Shown here: in pieces, positions 1 through 8,342 of the stretch
How positions within the stretch are numbered: position 1 is the stretch's first letter
Layout: each line of letters starts with the position of its first letter
Source of the DNA: Comamonadaceae bacterium UBA4962
Lineage (GTDB): Bacteria; Pseudomonadota; Gammaproteobacteria; Burkholderiales; Burkholderiaceae_C
DNA length: 64,000 bases
Reading direction: 5' to 3'
NCBI GenBank assembly: GCA_002397315.1
Contig: DHAE01000004.1
Location: 176,596 to 240,595 of the forward strand
Translations under genes and position numbers: made by a program
Notes under the pieces: generated by a model
Told to the model about the DNA's origin: nothing
The model's database searches: none
Seen by the model: the letters and a program-made list of their open reading frames with translations, nothing else

Positions 1-602
1 TGGCTGGATTCGAAATCCGCGAGGAACGTGCCCCGGTGGCCGCCCGCCTCCAGGCCGCTCGCGCAGACCGCGTCGGCGCCGACGGCCTGCCAGGCGAGGG
101 CCTCGGCCACCGTGGTGGCCGTGCCGGCGACCTGGCAGCCCGCCGCATGCAGGCGCTCGACCTGCGCTGCCGTGAGGATGCCGAAGGTGAAGCTCGCGAC
201 GGCCGGTCGGATCTGCAGCAGCGCCTCGAACTGCGCCTCGAAATCCTCGCACCAGCGCGCGGGCACGCTCTGCTCCAGCCCGAATTCCGCGTAGAGCGCC
301 GCGATCCGGTCCATCGCCGCGCGCACCGTGGCGTCGTCGGGCGCCGGGGTTTCCTGCACGAACAGGTTCATGCCGAAGGGTCGGTCGGTGCGGCGCCGCA
401 CCTCGGCCGCGGCCTCCGCCATCGCGGCGGGCGAGCGCATGCCGCAGCCCAGCATGCCGAGCCCGCCGGCCTGGGACACGGCCGCGGCCAGGGCCGGGGT
501 GTCGGACCCCGTCATGGGTCCCTGGACGATCGGCAGGCGCAGCCCCCAGCGCTCGGCCAGGCGGGTGCGGGGGGCGGAGGGGTGCGTGTCGGAAGCGGTC
601 AT
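1..602 (-). CDS. Nitronate monooxygenase (2-nitropropane dioxygenase family), C-terminus cut by window edge
   Basis: Translating the minus strand from the ATG at 602 gives about 200 residues of an FMN-dependent TIM-barrel nitronate monooxygenase. This family oxidises alkyl nitronates to carbonyl compounds and nitrite in the cytoplasm. The N-terminal P-I-V-Q-G-P-M-T motif (about residues 24-31), an AAAVSQAGGLGMLG stretch, and AGGHRGTF near the window edge match the FMN phosphate-binding and active-site segments of the family. The last third of the protein lies outside the window. It sits 56 bases downstream of, and in the same direction as, the LysR gene, so the two may share a transcript. The exact substrate is not readable from the sequence. 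Confidence 0.85.
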   Translation of the reverse strand, partial: MTASDTHPSAPRTRLAERWGLRLPIVQGPMTGSDTPALAAAVSQAGGLGMLGCGMRSPAAMAEAAAEVRRRTDRPFGMNLFVQETPAPDDATVRAAMDRIAALYAEFGLEQSVPARWCEDFEAQFEALLQIRPAVASFTFGILTAAQVERLHAAGCQVAGTATTVAEALAWQAVGADAVCASGLEAGGHRGTFLADFESS

Positions 603-658
603 GGTGCGGTGGTTCCGGAGCAGGGGAAGGTTGGATGGATCGGCGGGAACGGGCGGCT

Positions 659-1528
659 TCAGCGCGGGCCCGCGAGCAGCGCATCCCGCAGCGCGTCGAG
701 CGCGGCGGAGCGGTAGCCGCGCCGCTGCACGAGCACCGTGTCGCAGGTGCCCAGCGGCAGCAGCCGCACGGGCGGCGGGTCGCGCATGAGGTCGATCACC
801 GCCTGCGGCACCACCGCCGCGCAGCGGCCCGCCGCCACGCAGGCCAGGATGGCGTGGTAGGAGGCCAGCTCCAGCACCCGCGGCGGCGATCCGTCGGGGC
901 TGCGGCGCGCCAGATGCTCCTCGCCGATGCGCCGGTAGGTGCAGCCCGGAGCGAACGCGGCGAGCCGGTCGACGGCCAGCGCACCATCCTCCCCCACGTC
1001 GGGATGCGCCGCGGGCAGGGCCAGGCGCAGGGTCTCGGTGACCACGGGCACGTGTTCCAGCGCGTCCGCGCCTTCGAGGCCGGGCGGCGGCCAGGCCACC
1101 AGCGCCGCATCGAGCGCATGCATGCGCACCTCGTCCACGAGCGTGCGCGAGGCGCCCGTGCTGAGCTCGATGTGCACCTCGGGCCACTGCGCATGCAGCG
1201 CCGCGAGGGGGCCGGGCAGGCGGGCCGCGGCGGTGCTCTCCATCGCGCCCAGCCGCAGCCGTCCGCCAGGCCGGCCCGGGTGCAGCGCCTGGGCCGCTTC
1301 GTCCGCGAGCGCCAGCAGGCGCCGGGCATAGCCGAGCAGCGTCTCGCCCTCCGCGGTGAGCGCCATGCGGCGGCCTTCGCGCAGGAACAGCGTGGCGCCC
1401 ACCTGCTCCTCCAGTTGCTGCACGCGCGTCGTCACGTTGGACTGGGCCCGCCCCAGGCGTTCCGCGGCCCGCGTCACGCTGCCTTCCTCGGCGACGGTGC
1501 GGAAGATGTCGAGTGCGGTCAGGTCCAT
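659..1528 (-). CDS. LysR-family transcriptional regulator
   Basis: A 289-residue LysR-type regulator. Residues about 1-60 form the winged helix-turn-helix (T-R-A-A-E-R-L-G-R-A-Q-S-N-V-T within helices 2-3). The remainder is the periplasmic-binding-protein-like effector domain. I chose the ATG at 1528 because it gives the usual M-D-L-x-x-L-x-I-F LysR start; the open frame extends further upstream, but into the divergent gene. It faces an MFS transporter across a short AT-rich spacer, the classic arrangement in which a LysR protein controls its divergent neighbour. The nitronate monooxygenase gene downstream may be cotranscribed. The effector is unknown. Confidence 0.85.
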   Translation of the reverse strand: MDLTALDIFRTVAEEGSVTRAAERLGRAQSNVTTRVQQLEEQVGATLFLREGRRMALTAEGETLLGYARRLLALADEAAQALHPGRPGGRLRLGAMESTAAARLPGPLAALHAQWPEVHIELSTGASRTLVDEVRMHALDAALVAWPPPGLEGADALEHVPVVTETLRLALPAAHPDVGEDGALAVDRLAAFAPGCTYRRIGEEHLARRSPDGSPPRVLELASYHAILACVAAGRCAAVVPQAVIDLMRDPPPVRLLPLGTCDTVLVQRRGYRSAALDALRDALLAGPR

Positions 1529-1586
1529 TGGCGTTCTCGGAAATCTCGATATAAGATGAATTAAGGAAATTAAATCATAAAAAAAG
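1529..1586. promoter_or_regulatory. AT-rich divergent promoter/operator between LysR and MFS genes
   Basis: This 58-base spacer is strikingly AT-rich in its right half (about 1548-1585), unlike its very GC-rich surroundings. It contains TTAA-GGAAA-TTAA with partial dyad symmetry, of the kind LysR proteins bind (T-N11-A type). It must hold both promoters. Only a weak AAGGA lies upstream of the MFS start, rather far away. The operator assignment is inference. Confidence 0.45.
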
Positions 1587-2951
1587 ATGACTGTGCCGCC
1601 TCCCCTCTCTCCGCATCGCCTTGCCGCCTCCCGCGCCGCTGCCCCCGGCCACGGGGCGCTGGCGGTGGCCCTGGCCGGCATGGCATCGCTGGCCGCCGCC
1701 ATGGGCATCGGACGGTTCGCGTTCACACCGCTGCTGCCGCTGATGCTGCAGGGCGGCGCGCTCACGCTGGCGGGCGGCAGTTGGCTCGCCACGGCGAACT
1801 ACCTGGGCTACCTGGCGGGCGCGCTGGTCTGCATGGCGCTGCCGTGGCAGGCCCGGCGCCGGGGTCGGCACTGGCCCGCGGCGCGGATGGCCCGGTGGGG
1901 CCTCGTGGCCACCACGGTGCTCACGCTGGCCATGGCCCTGCCGGCCGCGCCAGCGTGGCCCACCTTGCGCTTCCTGGCCGGGCTGGCGAGCGCCTTCGTT
2001 TTCCTCAACGTGGCGGCCTGGTGCATGGCGCGCCTCGTGGCGCTCGGCCGCGCCGCGCTGGCGGGGCTGATCTTTTGCGGGCCGGGGCTGGGCATCCTGC
2101 TCACCGGCCTCTCGGCCAGCGCGATGGTGGCGTCCGGCTGGAGCGCCGCGGCCGGGTGGGCGGCTTTTGCGGCGCTGTCGGCCCTGCTGGGCGCAGCGGC
2201 CTGGTCGGTCCTGCGGGACGGGGAGGGCGCTGCGCCGTCCGCCATGGGCCCGAGCCCCGGCCCGGACGGGGATACCGCCGCGGCCGGTCCCGCCGCGGCC
2301 CGGCAGGAGGCCGTTGCGGGCGGCCCCCAGGGCGCGGTGCCGGACCGGGCCGGCCGCCGCGACGCCGTCCTGGCGCGCAGCCTGCTCACGGCGGCCTACG
2401 GGCTCGCCGGCCTGGGCTACATCGTCACCGCCACCTTCCTGCCGGTGATCGCCCGCGCCGCGCTGCCGCCCGGCTCCGCCTGGGTGGACCTGTTCTGGCC
2501 GATCTTCGGCGCCGGCGTGGCGCTGGGCGCATGGCTGTCCACGCGCACGCCCGCGCACTGGGACCGGCGCCGGCTGCTGCTCGCCGCCTACCTCGTGCAG
2601 GCGGCCGCCATCGGGCTCGGCCTGGCATGGCCGGGCGCCGCCGGCTTCGCGCTGGGCAGCCTGCTGCTGGGGCTGCCGTTCACCGCCATCACCTTCTACG
2701 CGCTGCAGGAGGCGCGGCGCATCTGGCCGCAGGCGAGCGACAGCTTCGCCGGGCTGCTGACGGCCGCCTACGGGCTCGGGCAGATCGCCGGCCCGCCGAT
2801 CGTGGCCTGGATGCTGCACCACAGCGCGAGCGAGGCACGGGGCTTCACGCTGGGGCTGGGCGCCGCCGCATCGGCGCTGGTGCTGGGGGCTGCGCTGCTG
2901 GCGGCGATGGCATGGCGCTGGCCGCTGAAGGCCGATCCGCCCGCGCCGTGA
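1587..2951 (+). CDS. YbfB/YjiJ-type (MFS_4) major facilitator transporter
   Basis: A 454-residue inner-membrane protein with about 12 hydrophobic segments. The M-G-I-G-R-F-A-F-T-P-L-L-P motif in the first membrane segment and A-N-Y-L-G-Y-L-A-G-A in the second are the hallmarks of the MFS_4/YbfB-YjiJ group. A hydrophilic loop at about residues 210-255, rich in Gly, Pro and Ala, separates the two six-helix halves. Members are presumed small-molecule exporters or importers, and substrates are mostly unknown. It is divergent from a LysR gene that probably regulates it. Translation begins with ATG at 1587 just after an A-rich run; there is no strong Shine-Dalgarno sequence, so the start is slightly uncertain. 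Confidence 0.8.
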   Translation: MTVPPPLSPHRLAASRAAAPGHGALAVALAGMASLAAAMGIGRFAFTPLLPLMLQGGALTLAGGSWLATANYLGYLAGALVCMALPWQARRRGRHWPAARMARWGLVATTVLTLAMALPAAPAWPTLRFLAGLASAFVFLNVAAWCMARLVALGRAALAGLIFCGPGLGILLTGLSASAMVASGWSAAAGWAAFAALSALLGAAAWSVLRDGEGAAPSAMGPSPGPDGDTAAAGPAAARQEAVAGGPQGAVPDRAGRRDAVLARSLLTAAYGLAGLGYIVTATFLPVIARAALPPGSAWVDLFWPIFGAGVALGAWLSTRTPAHWDRRRLLLAAYLVQAAAIGLGLAWPGAAGFALGSLLLGLPFTAITFYALQEARRIWPQASDSFAGLLTAAYGLGQIAGPPIVAWMLHHSASEARGFTLGLGAAASALVLGAALLAAMAWRWPLKADPPAP

Positions 2952-2990
2952 GCCCGCTCGGCGCCGCAGCCTCGCGCAGGCGTGGCCGGT

Positions 2991-4289
2991 TCAGTGCCGC
3001 GCCGGGAGGCCGAGCGGCGCCGGGGCCGTGGCGATGCGCGCGCCTGCATCCACCGGGCCGATCGGCAGGGTGAGCACGAAGCAGGCACCCCCGCGCCCGT
3101 CGGGCCGGTCCTCGCAGCGCACGCTGCCGCCGTGCCGCTCCGCGATGGAGCGCACCAGCGCGAGGCCCAGGCCCACGCCGCCCGCTCGCTCGCTCGCGCC
3201 CGGCAGGCGGTAGAAGGGCTCGAATATGCGCTCGCGCTGTGCCGGCGGCACGCCGGGCCCGACGTCGCACACGCGCACCTCGGCCCATGGGCCGCTGCGC
3301 TGCAGCAGCACGGTGATCTCGCCCTGGCTGTAGCGGCGGGCGTTCTCCAGCAGGTTGCGCAGCGCCCGGCGCAACAGCTTCGCCACGCCCATCACCTCGA
3401 GTCCGTCCGCGCAGGCGCCGGCATCCAGTTCGGCATCCACGCGGGCGCATTCCTCGGCCGCCAGGCCCAGCAGCTCGACGGATTCCACCGTGCCCACGTC
3501 GGCCTCGCGCGCATCGAGGCGGCTGGCCAGCAGGATCTCGTCCACGAGCTGGTCCAGCTCGGCGATGTTGCGCAGGATCTCGGAGCGGAAGGCCGGCGAC
3601 GGCGTGCTGCCCTGCATCAGCTCCAGGCCCATGCGGATGCGGGTGAGCGGCGAGCGCAGTTCGTGCGAGGCATTGGCGAGCAGCGATTTGTGCGACTTCA
3701 CCAGCGTCTCGATGCGCGCGGCCGCGGCGTTGAACTGCCGGGCGAGGTCGGCCACCTCGTCCTGCCCGTGCTCGGGCACGCGCACCGAGAGATCGCCTTC
3801 GCCGAAGCGCTGCACGCTGCGTTGCAGCGTCTCCAGCCGCTGCAGCAGGCGCCGGATGATGGGGAACACGCCCACGGCCACCGCGATGCCGACGATGCCC
3901 AGCATCCAGAGGAAGCCGAAGGGCGGGCGCGTCCAGAACGCGGCCTCGGGGCCGCCGCGCCGGTCGCGCTCGCTGCCCGGAGGATGGATGCGCGGAGAGA
4001 ACTGCAGCGTGTGCGGCAACTGGCCGTCTTCGCCCTCCACGCTGAACTCCAGCTTGCCCGGCGGCGCGCCCGCGGGGGGCGGCACGCGGATCGCGAGGCC
4101 CCGCAGCACCGTCTGGCCCGACGCGTCCAGCAGCACCACCTCGCGCGGCGGCGGTGCCGGCTGCGACAGCGCGTTCTGCTCCGCCGCGATGCGCCATGCC
4201 CAGCCCACCGCCAGCGTGAGCACCGCCATCCCGCCGACCACGGCGAGCCAGATGCGCAGGTAGAGGCGGCGGGAAAAAGGATTGGACAT
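2991..4289 (-). CDS. OmpR-partner sensor histidine kinase
   Basis: A 432-residue membrane histidine kinase. The first transmembrane helix is at about residues 10-32 and a short periplasmic sensor at about 33-124. The second helix (about 125-145) is followed by a HAMP linker, an H-box S-H-E-L-R-S-P-L-T-R-I-R with the phosphoacceptor at His209, and a C-terminal ATPase domain with an N-box (R-N-L-L-E-N-A) and G-V-G-L-G-L-A-L. It autophosphorylates and passes phosphate to the response regulator encoded 53 bases upstream. The periplasmic part is small, as in RstB/CpxA-like kinases, but I cannot assign the signal. Probably cotranscribed with the regulator. Confidence 0.88.
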   Translation of the reverse strand: MSNPFSRRLYLRIWLAVVGGMAVLTLAVGWAWRIAAEQNALSQPAPPPREVVLLDASGQTVLRGLAIRVPPPAGAPPGKLEFSVEGEDGQLPHTLQFSPRIHPPGSERDRRGGPEAAFWTRPPFGFLWMLGIVGIAVAVGVFPIIRRLLQRLETLQRSVQRFGEGDLSVRVPEHGQDEVADLARQFNAAAARIETLVKSHKSLLANASHELRSPLTRIRMGLELMQGSTPSPAFRSEILRNIAELDQLVDEILLASRLDAREADVGTVESVELLGLAAEECARVDAELDAGACADGLEVMGVAKLLRRALRNLLENARRYSQGEITVLLQRSGPWAEVRVCDVGPGVPPAQRERIFEPFYRLPGASERAGGVGLGLALVRSIAERHGGSVRCEDRPDGRGGACFVLTLPIGPVDAGARIATAPAPLGLPARH

Positions 4290-4342
4290 AGGCGTTCCAG
4301 AACGTGGCGGCGCAGTCGCTGAAGGGGTCGCCCTTCAGCGCA

Positions 4343-5062
4343 TCAGTCTTGCTGTTTTGCGAACACGTATCCCACACCGCGCACGGTGAGGATGCGGCGC
4401 GGGTTCTTGGGATCGGATTCGATCGCCGCGCGGATGCGGCCCATGTGCACGTCGATGGAGCGGTCGAAGGCCTCCAGCTCGCGGCCGCGCACGGCCTCCA
4501 TGATCTGGTCGCGCGTGAGCACCCGGCCCGCGCGTTCGGCCAGCGCCACCAGCAGGTCGAACTGGTAGGAGGTGAGGTCCGCCGGCTGGCCGCCGACGGT
4601 GACGGAGCGCGCATCGCGGTCGATCTCCAGCGTGCCGAAGCGCATGGCCTGCGACGGCGCGGCGGGCCCGGTCTCGCGGCGCCGCAGGATGGCGCGGATG
4701 CGGGCGAGCAGCTCGCGCGGCTCGAAGGGCTTGGGCAGGTAGTCGTCGGCGCCCAGCTCCAGGCCGATGATGCGGTCCATCGGGTCGCCCTTGGCGGTGA
4801 GCATCAGCACCGGCACCTGGGCCGCGGCGCCCGGCAGCGAGCGGATGCGGCGGCACACGTCGAGCCCGTCCATGTCGGGCAGCATCAGGTCCAGGATCAC
4901 CAGGTCGGGCAGCGCACCGGCATCGCCGCCCTGCAGGCGGGCCATGCCGCTCTGGCCGTCGGCCATGTGGGTGACCTCCAGGCCCGACTGGCCGAGGTAT
5001 TCGATGACCATCTGCGCGAGGCGGAAGTCGTCTTCGATCATCAACAGCTGGGCGGTACTCAT
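4343..5062 (-). CDS. OmpR/PhoB-family response regulator
   Basis: A 239-residue response regulator. The receiver domain (about residues 5-120) has the acidic pair E-D-D at 10-12, phosphoacceptor Asp58 in V-I-L-D-L-M-L-P-D, and the conserved Lys in Y-L-P-K-P-F. The C-terminal winged helix ends with R-R-I-L-T-V-R-G-V-G-Y-V-F, typical of OmpR-type DNA binding. I took the ATG at 5062 because the protein from there fits the family length; an in-frame start 18 codons upstream adds unrelated residues. It forms a pair with the kinase gene downstream. A direct repeat 75 bases upstream of its start may be its own binding site. Confidence 0.9.
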   Translation of the reverse strand: MSTAQLLMIEDDFRLAQMVIEYLGQSGLEVTHMADGQSGMARLQGGDAGALPDLVILDLMLPDMDGLDVCRRIRSLPGAAAQVPVLMLTAKGDPMDRIIGLELGADDYLPKPFEPRELLARIRAILRRRETGPAAPSQAMRFGTLEIDRDARSVTVGGQPADLTSYQFDLLVALAERAGRVLTRDQIMEAVRGRELEAFDRSIDVHMGRIRAAIESDPKNPRRILTVRGVGYVFAKQQD

Positions 5063-5136
5063 GGCGTCTTTCGTCTTCTCCGCGGGGGGCGGATTCCCAT
5101 GCTCGCCCCGGCGCATCTCGGGGCGTTGAAGTCTCC

Positions 5137-5152
5137 GTAAAGTTCAGGTAAA
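5137..5152. promoter_or_regulatory. GTAAA-N6-GTAAA direct repeat, candidate response-regulator site
   Basis: Two perfect GTAAA pentamers start 11 bases apart, about 75 bases upstream of the response-regulator start and just past the 3' end of ampG. An 11-base period is what OmpR/PhoB-family dimers recognise, and GTAAA-N(4-8)-GTAAA is the published form of the CpxR box. Autoregulation of the two-component operon is inferred. Confidence 0.4.
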
Positions 5153-5172
5153 CGCGGGCGGCACGATGGTGC

Positions 5173-6534
5173 TCAGGTGGAAGGGCGCACCTGCACGCGC
5201 GCGGCCAGCGCCACCAGCAGCAGCACGGGCAGCCCCAGCAGCGCGGTGGCCGCGAAGAACTCGGGGTAGCCGAAGGCATCCACGAACCGCCCCGAGAACC
5301 CCGCGATCCACTTGGGGGCCAGCAGCATCATGGAGCTGAACAGCGCGTACTGCGTGGCCGAATATTGCACATTCGTGAGCGCCGAGAGGTAGGCGATGAA
5401 CGCGGCCGAGGCGATCCCGCCGGCCAGGTTGTCGGCCGACACCACCAGCACCAGCAGCGTCACGTCGTGTCCCTGCGTGCCCAGCCAGGCGAACAGCAGG
5501 TTGCTCGCCGCGCTCAGCAGGGCGCCGAGCATCAGCACGCGCATCACGCCCACGCGCATCGACAGCACGCCGCCCACGAAGGCGCCGGCCAGCGTCATGA
5601 ACACGCCGAACACCTTGGTGACGGCGGCCACCTCGTCCTTGGTGTAGCCCATGTCCACGTAGAAGGGGTTGGCCATGATGCCCATCACCACGTCGCTGAT
5701 GCGGTAGACGGCGATCAGCGCCAGGATCAGCGCGGCCTGCCAGCGGTAGCGCGCGATGAAGTCCGCGAACGGATCGATCAGCGCGCCGCGCAGCCACTCG
5801 GCCGCGTTGCGCGCGGGCGGCAGCGGGCGCGGCGCGGGCTCGCGCGAGAGCAGCACCGTGAGCACGCCCACCAGCATCGAGCCGGCCATCACCAGGTAGG
5901 CCGTGCGCCATGCGCCGGGCTGGTAGCCCGCGAGACCGGGCACCTCGGCGCGCGCGGCCACCCACAGCACGCCGGCGCCGGCCCAGATCATCGCCAGCCG
6001 GTAGCCCGTCTGGTAGGTGGCGGCCAGCGCGGCCTGCCGGTCGGCATCGGCCGATTCGATGCGGAAGGCGTCGAGCGCGATGTCCTGCGTGGCCGAGCCG
6101 AAGGCCACCGCCAGCGCGCACCACACCATGGGCGCCAGGGCCGCGCGCGGATCGTTGAAGGCCATGCCCGCCAGGCCCGCCATCACCAGCGCCTGCGAGA
6201 ACAGCAGCCAGCTCCGCCGCCGGCCCAGCGTGCGCGTGAGCAGCGGCAGCGGCATGCGGTCCACCAGCGGCGCCCAGACCCATTTGAAGGCGTAGGCGAG
6301 GCCCACCCAGCTGAGGTAGCCGATGGTGGTGCGGTCCACCCCGGCCTCGCGCAGCCAGAACGAGAGCGTGCCCAGCACCAGCAGCAGCGGCAGCCCGGCC
6401 GAAAAGCCCAGCGCCAGCATGCGCAGGCTGGCGGGCTCGCCGTAAACACGCCAGGCGGCGCGCCACGAGCGGCGGGGCGCGGAGGCGGGGGGGGACGACG
6501 CGGAAGGGATTGCGGGAGGCGGAGAGGGCGGCAT
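5173..6534 (-). CDS. ampG: AmpG-family muropeptide permease (MFS)
   Basis: A 453-residue polytopic membrane protein of the AmpG type. In this family it carries anhydromuropeptides (GlcNAc-anhMurNAc peptides) from the periplasm into the cytoplasm for cell-wall recycling and beta-lactamase signalling. Seen here are L-G-F-S-A-G-L-P-L-L-L-V-L-G-T-L in the first helix, S-W-V-G-L-A-Y-A-F-K-W-V-W-A-P-L-V-D, G-S-A-T-Q-D-I-A-L-D-A-F-R, and the later D-N-L-A-G-G-I-A-S-A-A-F-I-A-Y-L, all typical AmpG landmarks. The ATG at 6534 is preferred; a longer frame would add an unconserved extension. It is divergent from the effector gene, whose PIP box lies 45-69 bases upstream of the ampG start. Confidence 0.88.
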   Translation of the reverse strand: MPPSPPPAIPSASSPPASAPRRSWRAAWRVYGEPASLRMLALGFSAGLPLLLVLGTLSFWLREAGVDRTTIGYLSWVGLAYAFKWVWAPLVDRMPLPLLTRTLGRRRSWLLFSQALVMAGLAGMAFNDPRAALAPMVWCALAVAFGSATQDIALDAFRIESADADRQAALAATYQTGYRLAMIWAGAGVLWVAARAEVPGLAGYQPGAWRTAYLVMAGSMLVGVLTVLLSREPAPRPLPPARNAAEWLRGALIDPFADFIARYRWQAALILALIAVYRISDVVMGIMANPFYVDMGYTKDEVAAVTKVFGVFMTLAGAFVGGVLSMRVGVMRVLMLGALLSAASNLLFAWLGTQGHDVTLLVLVVSADNLAGGIASAAFIAYLSALTNVQYSATQYALFSSMMLLAPKWIAGFSGRFVDAFGYPEFFAATALLGLPVLLLVALAARVQVRPST

Positions 6535-6578
6535 GCGGAGGGAGGGGGCGGTTGAAGGGCGCAAGGTGTACCGGGTTC

Positions 6579-6603
6579 TTCGCGCACCGGCGTAGATTTT
6601 CGT
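6579..6603 (+). promoter_or_regulatory. PIP box (HrpX/HrpB-type activator site)
   Basis: TTCGC (6579-6583), a 15-base spacer, and TTCGT (6599-6603) match the plant-inducible-promoter consensus TTCGB-N15-TTCGB exactly. These sites are bound by AraC-type HrpX/HrpB activators in Xanthomonas, Ralstonia and Acidovorax. At 30 bases after the box, GAGGAT (6634-6639) keeps the A and final T of the usual YANNNT -10 box but not the first pyrimidine. The site lies 102 bases upstream of the effector start. Confidence 0.75.
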
Positions 6604-6704
6604 CTGTGTTCTGCCGTGGAAGTGCAGCGGGAAGAGGATCGCACGCAATCGAACTGGTGCACGCTTTTTATCCGCCATTCCGGGCGCCTGAAGATGTGCC
6701 GAAA

Positions 6705-8279
6705 ATGATCCAAGCACCCATGAGAAAAAACCTTGCCGGGCGTGCCGCACAGGCTGCACGACCCTCGATGGCCATCCAGCCGCAGGCGAATCCGACACGG
6801 CCTCCGGTGGCGGCGGCTCCCGGAGTCCCCCTGCCCATCGCGCCGCGTGGGGCGCGGTCCATGAGCTCGGCGGCCCGGCAACAGGGGAACGTGGCGATCC
6901 CCTCTTCGACGAGGGGCGGCGACCCGGGCGGCATGCGCAATCTGTCGGCGCAGGCGGTGAAATATGTCCTCGGACTGGCTGCGGCGGGCTACCTCTACGA
7001 CAAGACCGCCAATCACTTCTTCCTGTCCACCACCTCCCTGCACGATGGCAAGGGAGGCTTCACCAGCAATATGCGGCTCGACAGGGCCGCCGCGGAGGCC
7101 GTGGCCTATCGCGAGCACTTCCATGCGGCCACGCCCGGGGAGCGCGCGGTGCCGCCGCAGTGGCCGGTGTTCCTGAAACGGTGCGGAAACCGGCAGTTCG
7201 TTTCCATGACCGACTACCGGGCGGCCACCAAGGTACACCTCATCGGGCGTACGGATACTCCCGAGGCCCGGGCGTCCCTGCTCAAGAGCCTCGAATGCCT
7301 GCAGGGCACTCTGGTGAAGCAGGAGTGCGTCGATCGCCATGCTCCCTCCCATGTCCCCGCTGATTTCGATCTGCGCAACAGCGCCGGATACGGCCAGAAA
7401 AACAAATACGCCCTCGTGGGCGTGGCCAATCCGGGCACTGGTGCGCGTGGCTACGTGTCGCGATCGATCACCCAGCCATTCGTGAACCGTGGGTTGAGTC
7501 ACTTCAGGGAGGAAACCGAGCGCCGGGGGGTGACCCTGCGTGAATGCGTGGAATCGCTGCAGGCGCAACTGGGCAGGGAAGGGGCGCTCAGCGGGACGGC
7601 CCAGTTCGCGGCCGGCCAGACCTTGCTGAATTTCCGGCAGGTCTATGCTTGCGACGAGCACTGGGGCCACGCCGAGAACGTCATCATGAAGTTCCTGGTG
7701 GAGCACGGCCTTCTGTTGCAGCGCCAGACGCAGCGCATCGACGAAAGCCTCATGTTCGAGGACCCGTCCAAAAGCGTCTTCAAGCGGAACACGGGAGTCG
7801 TCGGTCCCCTGCTGCACCGGCTGGAGACGCGCTTCAAGGAATTCCTGTTGCGTGGTGACCCGGAAGGCCTGGAAGACATCCGGCCCATGGCGCTTTCGAA
7901 GAACATGGAAAACCTGGCCATTGCCCACTTCAAGCTGAACGAACGCGGAGACGGTTTCGAGGACTGCTCGGGCCTGGGGGATTCGTTCACTGCCGCCAAC
8001 GCCGTCGCCTGCATCAACCATGCGAGATGCATGAGCGGAGAGCCGCGCCTGTCGGTGCAGGATGTGGAGGTGCTCATCGCCTGCCTGAACGCCGTGTACG
8101 ACGACGCGAGCGGCAGCCGCCACACGCTCCAGGAGATCGCCCGGGGATGTTTTGCCGGCGCCGGGTACACGATCGAGGATGCGGACGCATTTTTCGAAGG
8201 CATTTGCCGCGAAGCGGCGCGAGAGTTCTACACGGGCAAGCAACTCGCCAAGGCCGGGCTGCCGGGTAGGCCGGCCTGA
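6705..8279 (+). CDS. hopG1: Type III effector of the HopG1/XopAG (AvrGf) family
   Basis: A 524-residue protein matching, from memory, the Pseudomonas syringae HopG1 and Xanthomonas XopAG/AvrGf family. Shared landmarks are Y-L-Y-D-K-T-A-N-x-F-F-L-S-T-T-S-L-H-D-G-K-G-G-F (about 96-119), D-Y-R-A-A-T-K, V-F-K-R-N-T (about 358-363), S-G-L-G-D-S-F-T-A (about 422-430) and E-I-A-R-G-C-F-x-G-A-G near the C-terminus. A GPLL motif at about 367-370 matches the GPxL cyclophilin-binding motif described for AvrGf proteins. The first 60 residues are rich in Ala, Pro, Ser, Gln and Arg, as expected of a type III secretion signal. Family members enter plant cells and alter immunity, and HopG1 reaches mitochondria. 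ATG 6705 is chosen, with ATG 6720 nearly as good. Base composition is less GC-rich than the neighbours, suggesting transfer. Confidence 0.88.
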   Translation: MIQAPMRKNLAGRAAQAARPSMAIQPQANPTRPPVAAAPGVPLPIAPRGARSMSSAARQQGNVAIPSSTRGGDPGGMRNLSAQAVKYVLGLAAAGYLYDKTANHFFLSTTSLHDGKGGFTSNMRLDRAAAEAVAYREHFHAATPGERAVPPQWPVFLKRCGNRQFVSMTDYRAATKVHLIGRTDTPEARASLLKSLECLQGTLVKQECVDRHAPSHVPADFDLRNSAGYGQKNKYALVGVANPGTGARGYVSRSITQPFVNRGLSHFREETERRGVTLRECVESLQAQLGREGALSGTAQFAAGQTLLNFRQVYACDEHWGHAENVIMKFLVEHGLLLQRQTQRIDESLMFEDPSKSVFKRNTGVVGPLLHRLETRFKEFLLRGDPEGLEDIRPMALSKNMENLAIAHFKLNERGDGFEDCSGLGDSFTAANAVACINHARCMSGEPRLSVQDVEVLIACLNAVYDDASGSRHTLQEIARGCFAGAGYTIEDADAFFEGICREAAREFYTGKQLAKAGLPGRPA

Positions 8280-8342
8280 TGGCGCTCCGGGCAGTCCGCG
8301 GAATGCGTGACGCCCGGGCTGCGGGAGCGGTAGGATCTTCCC

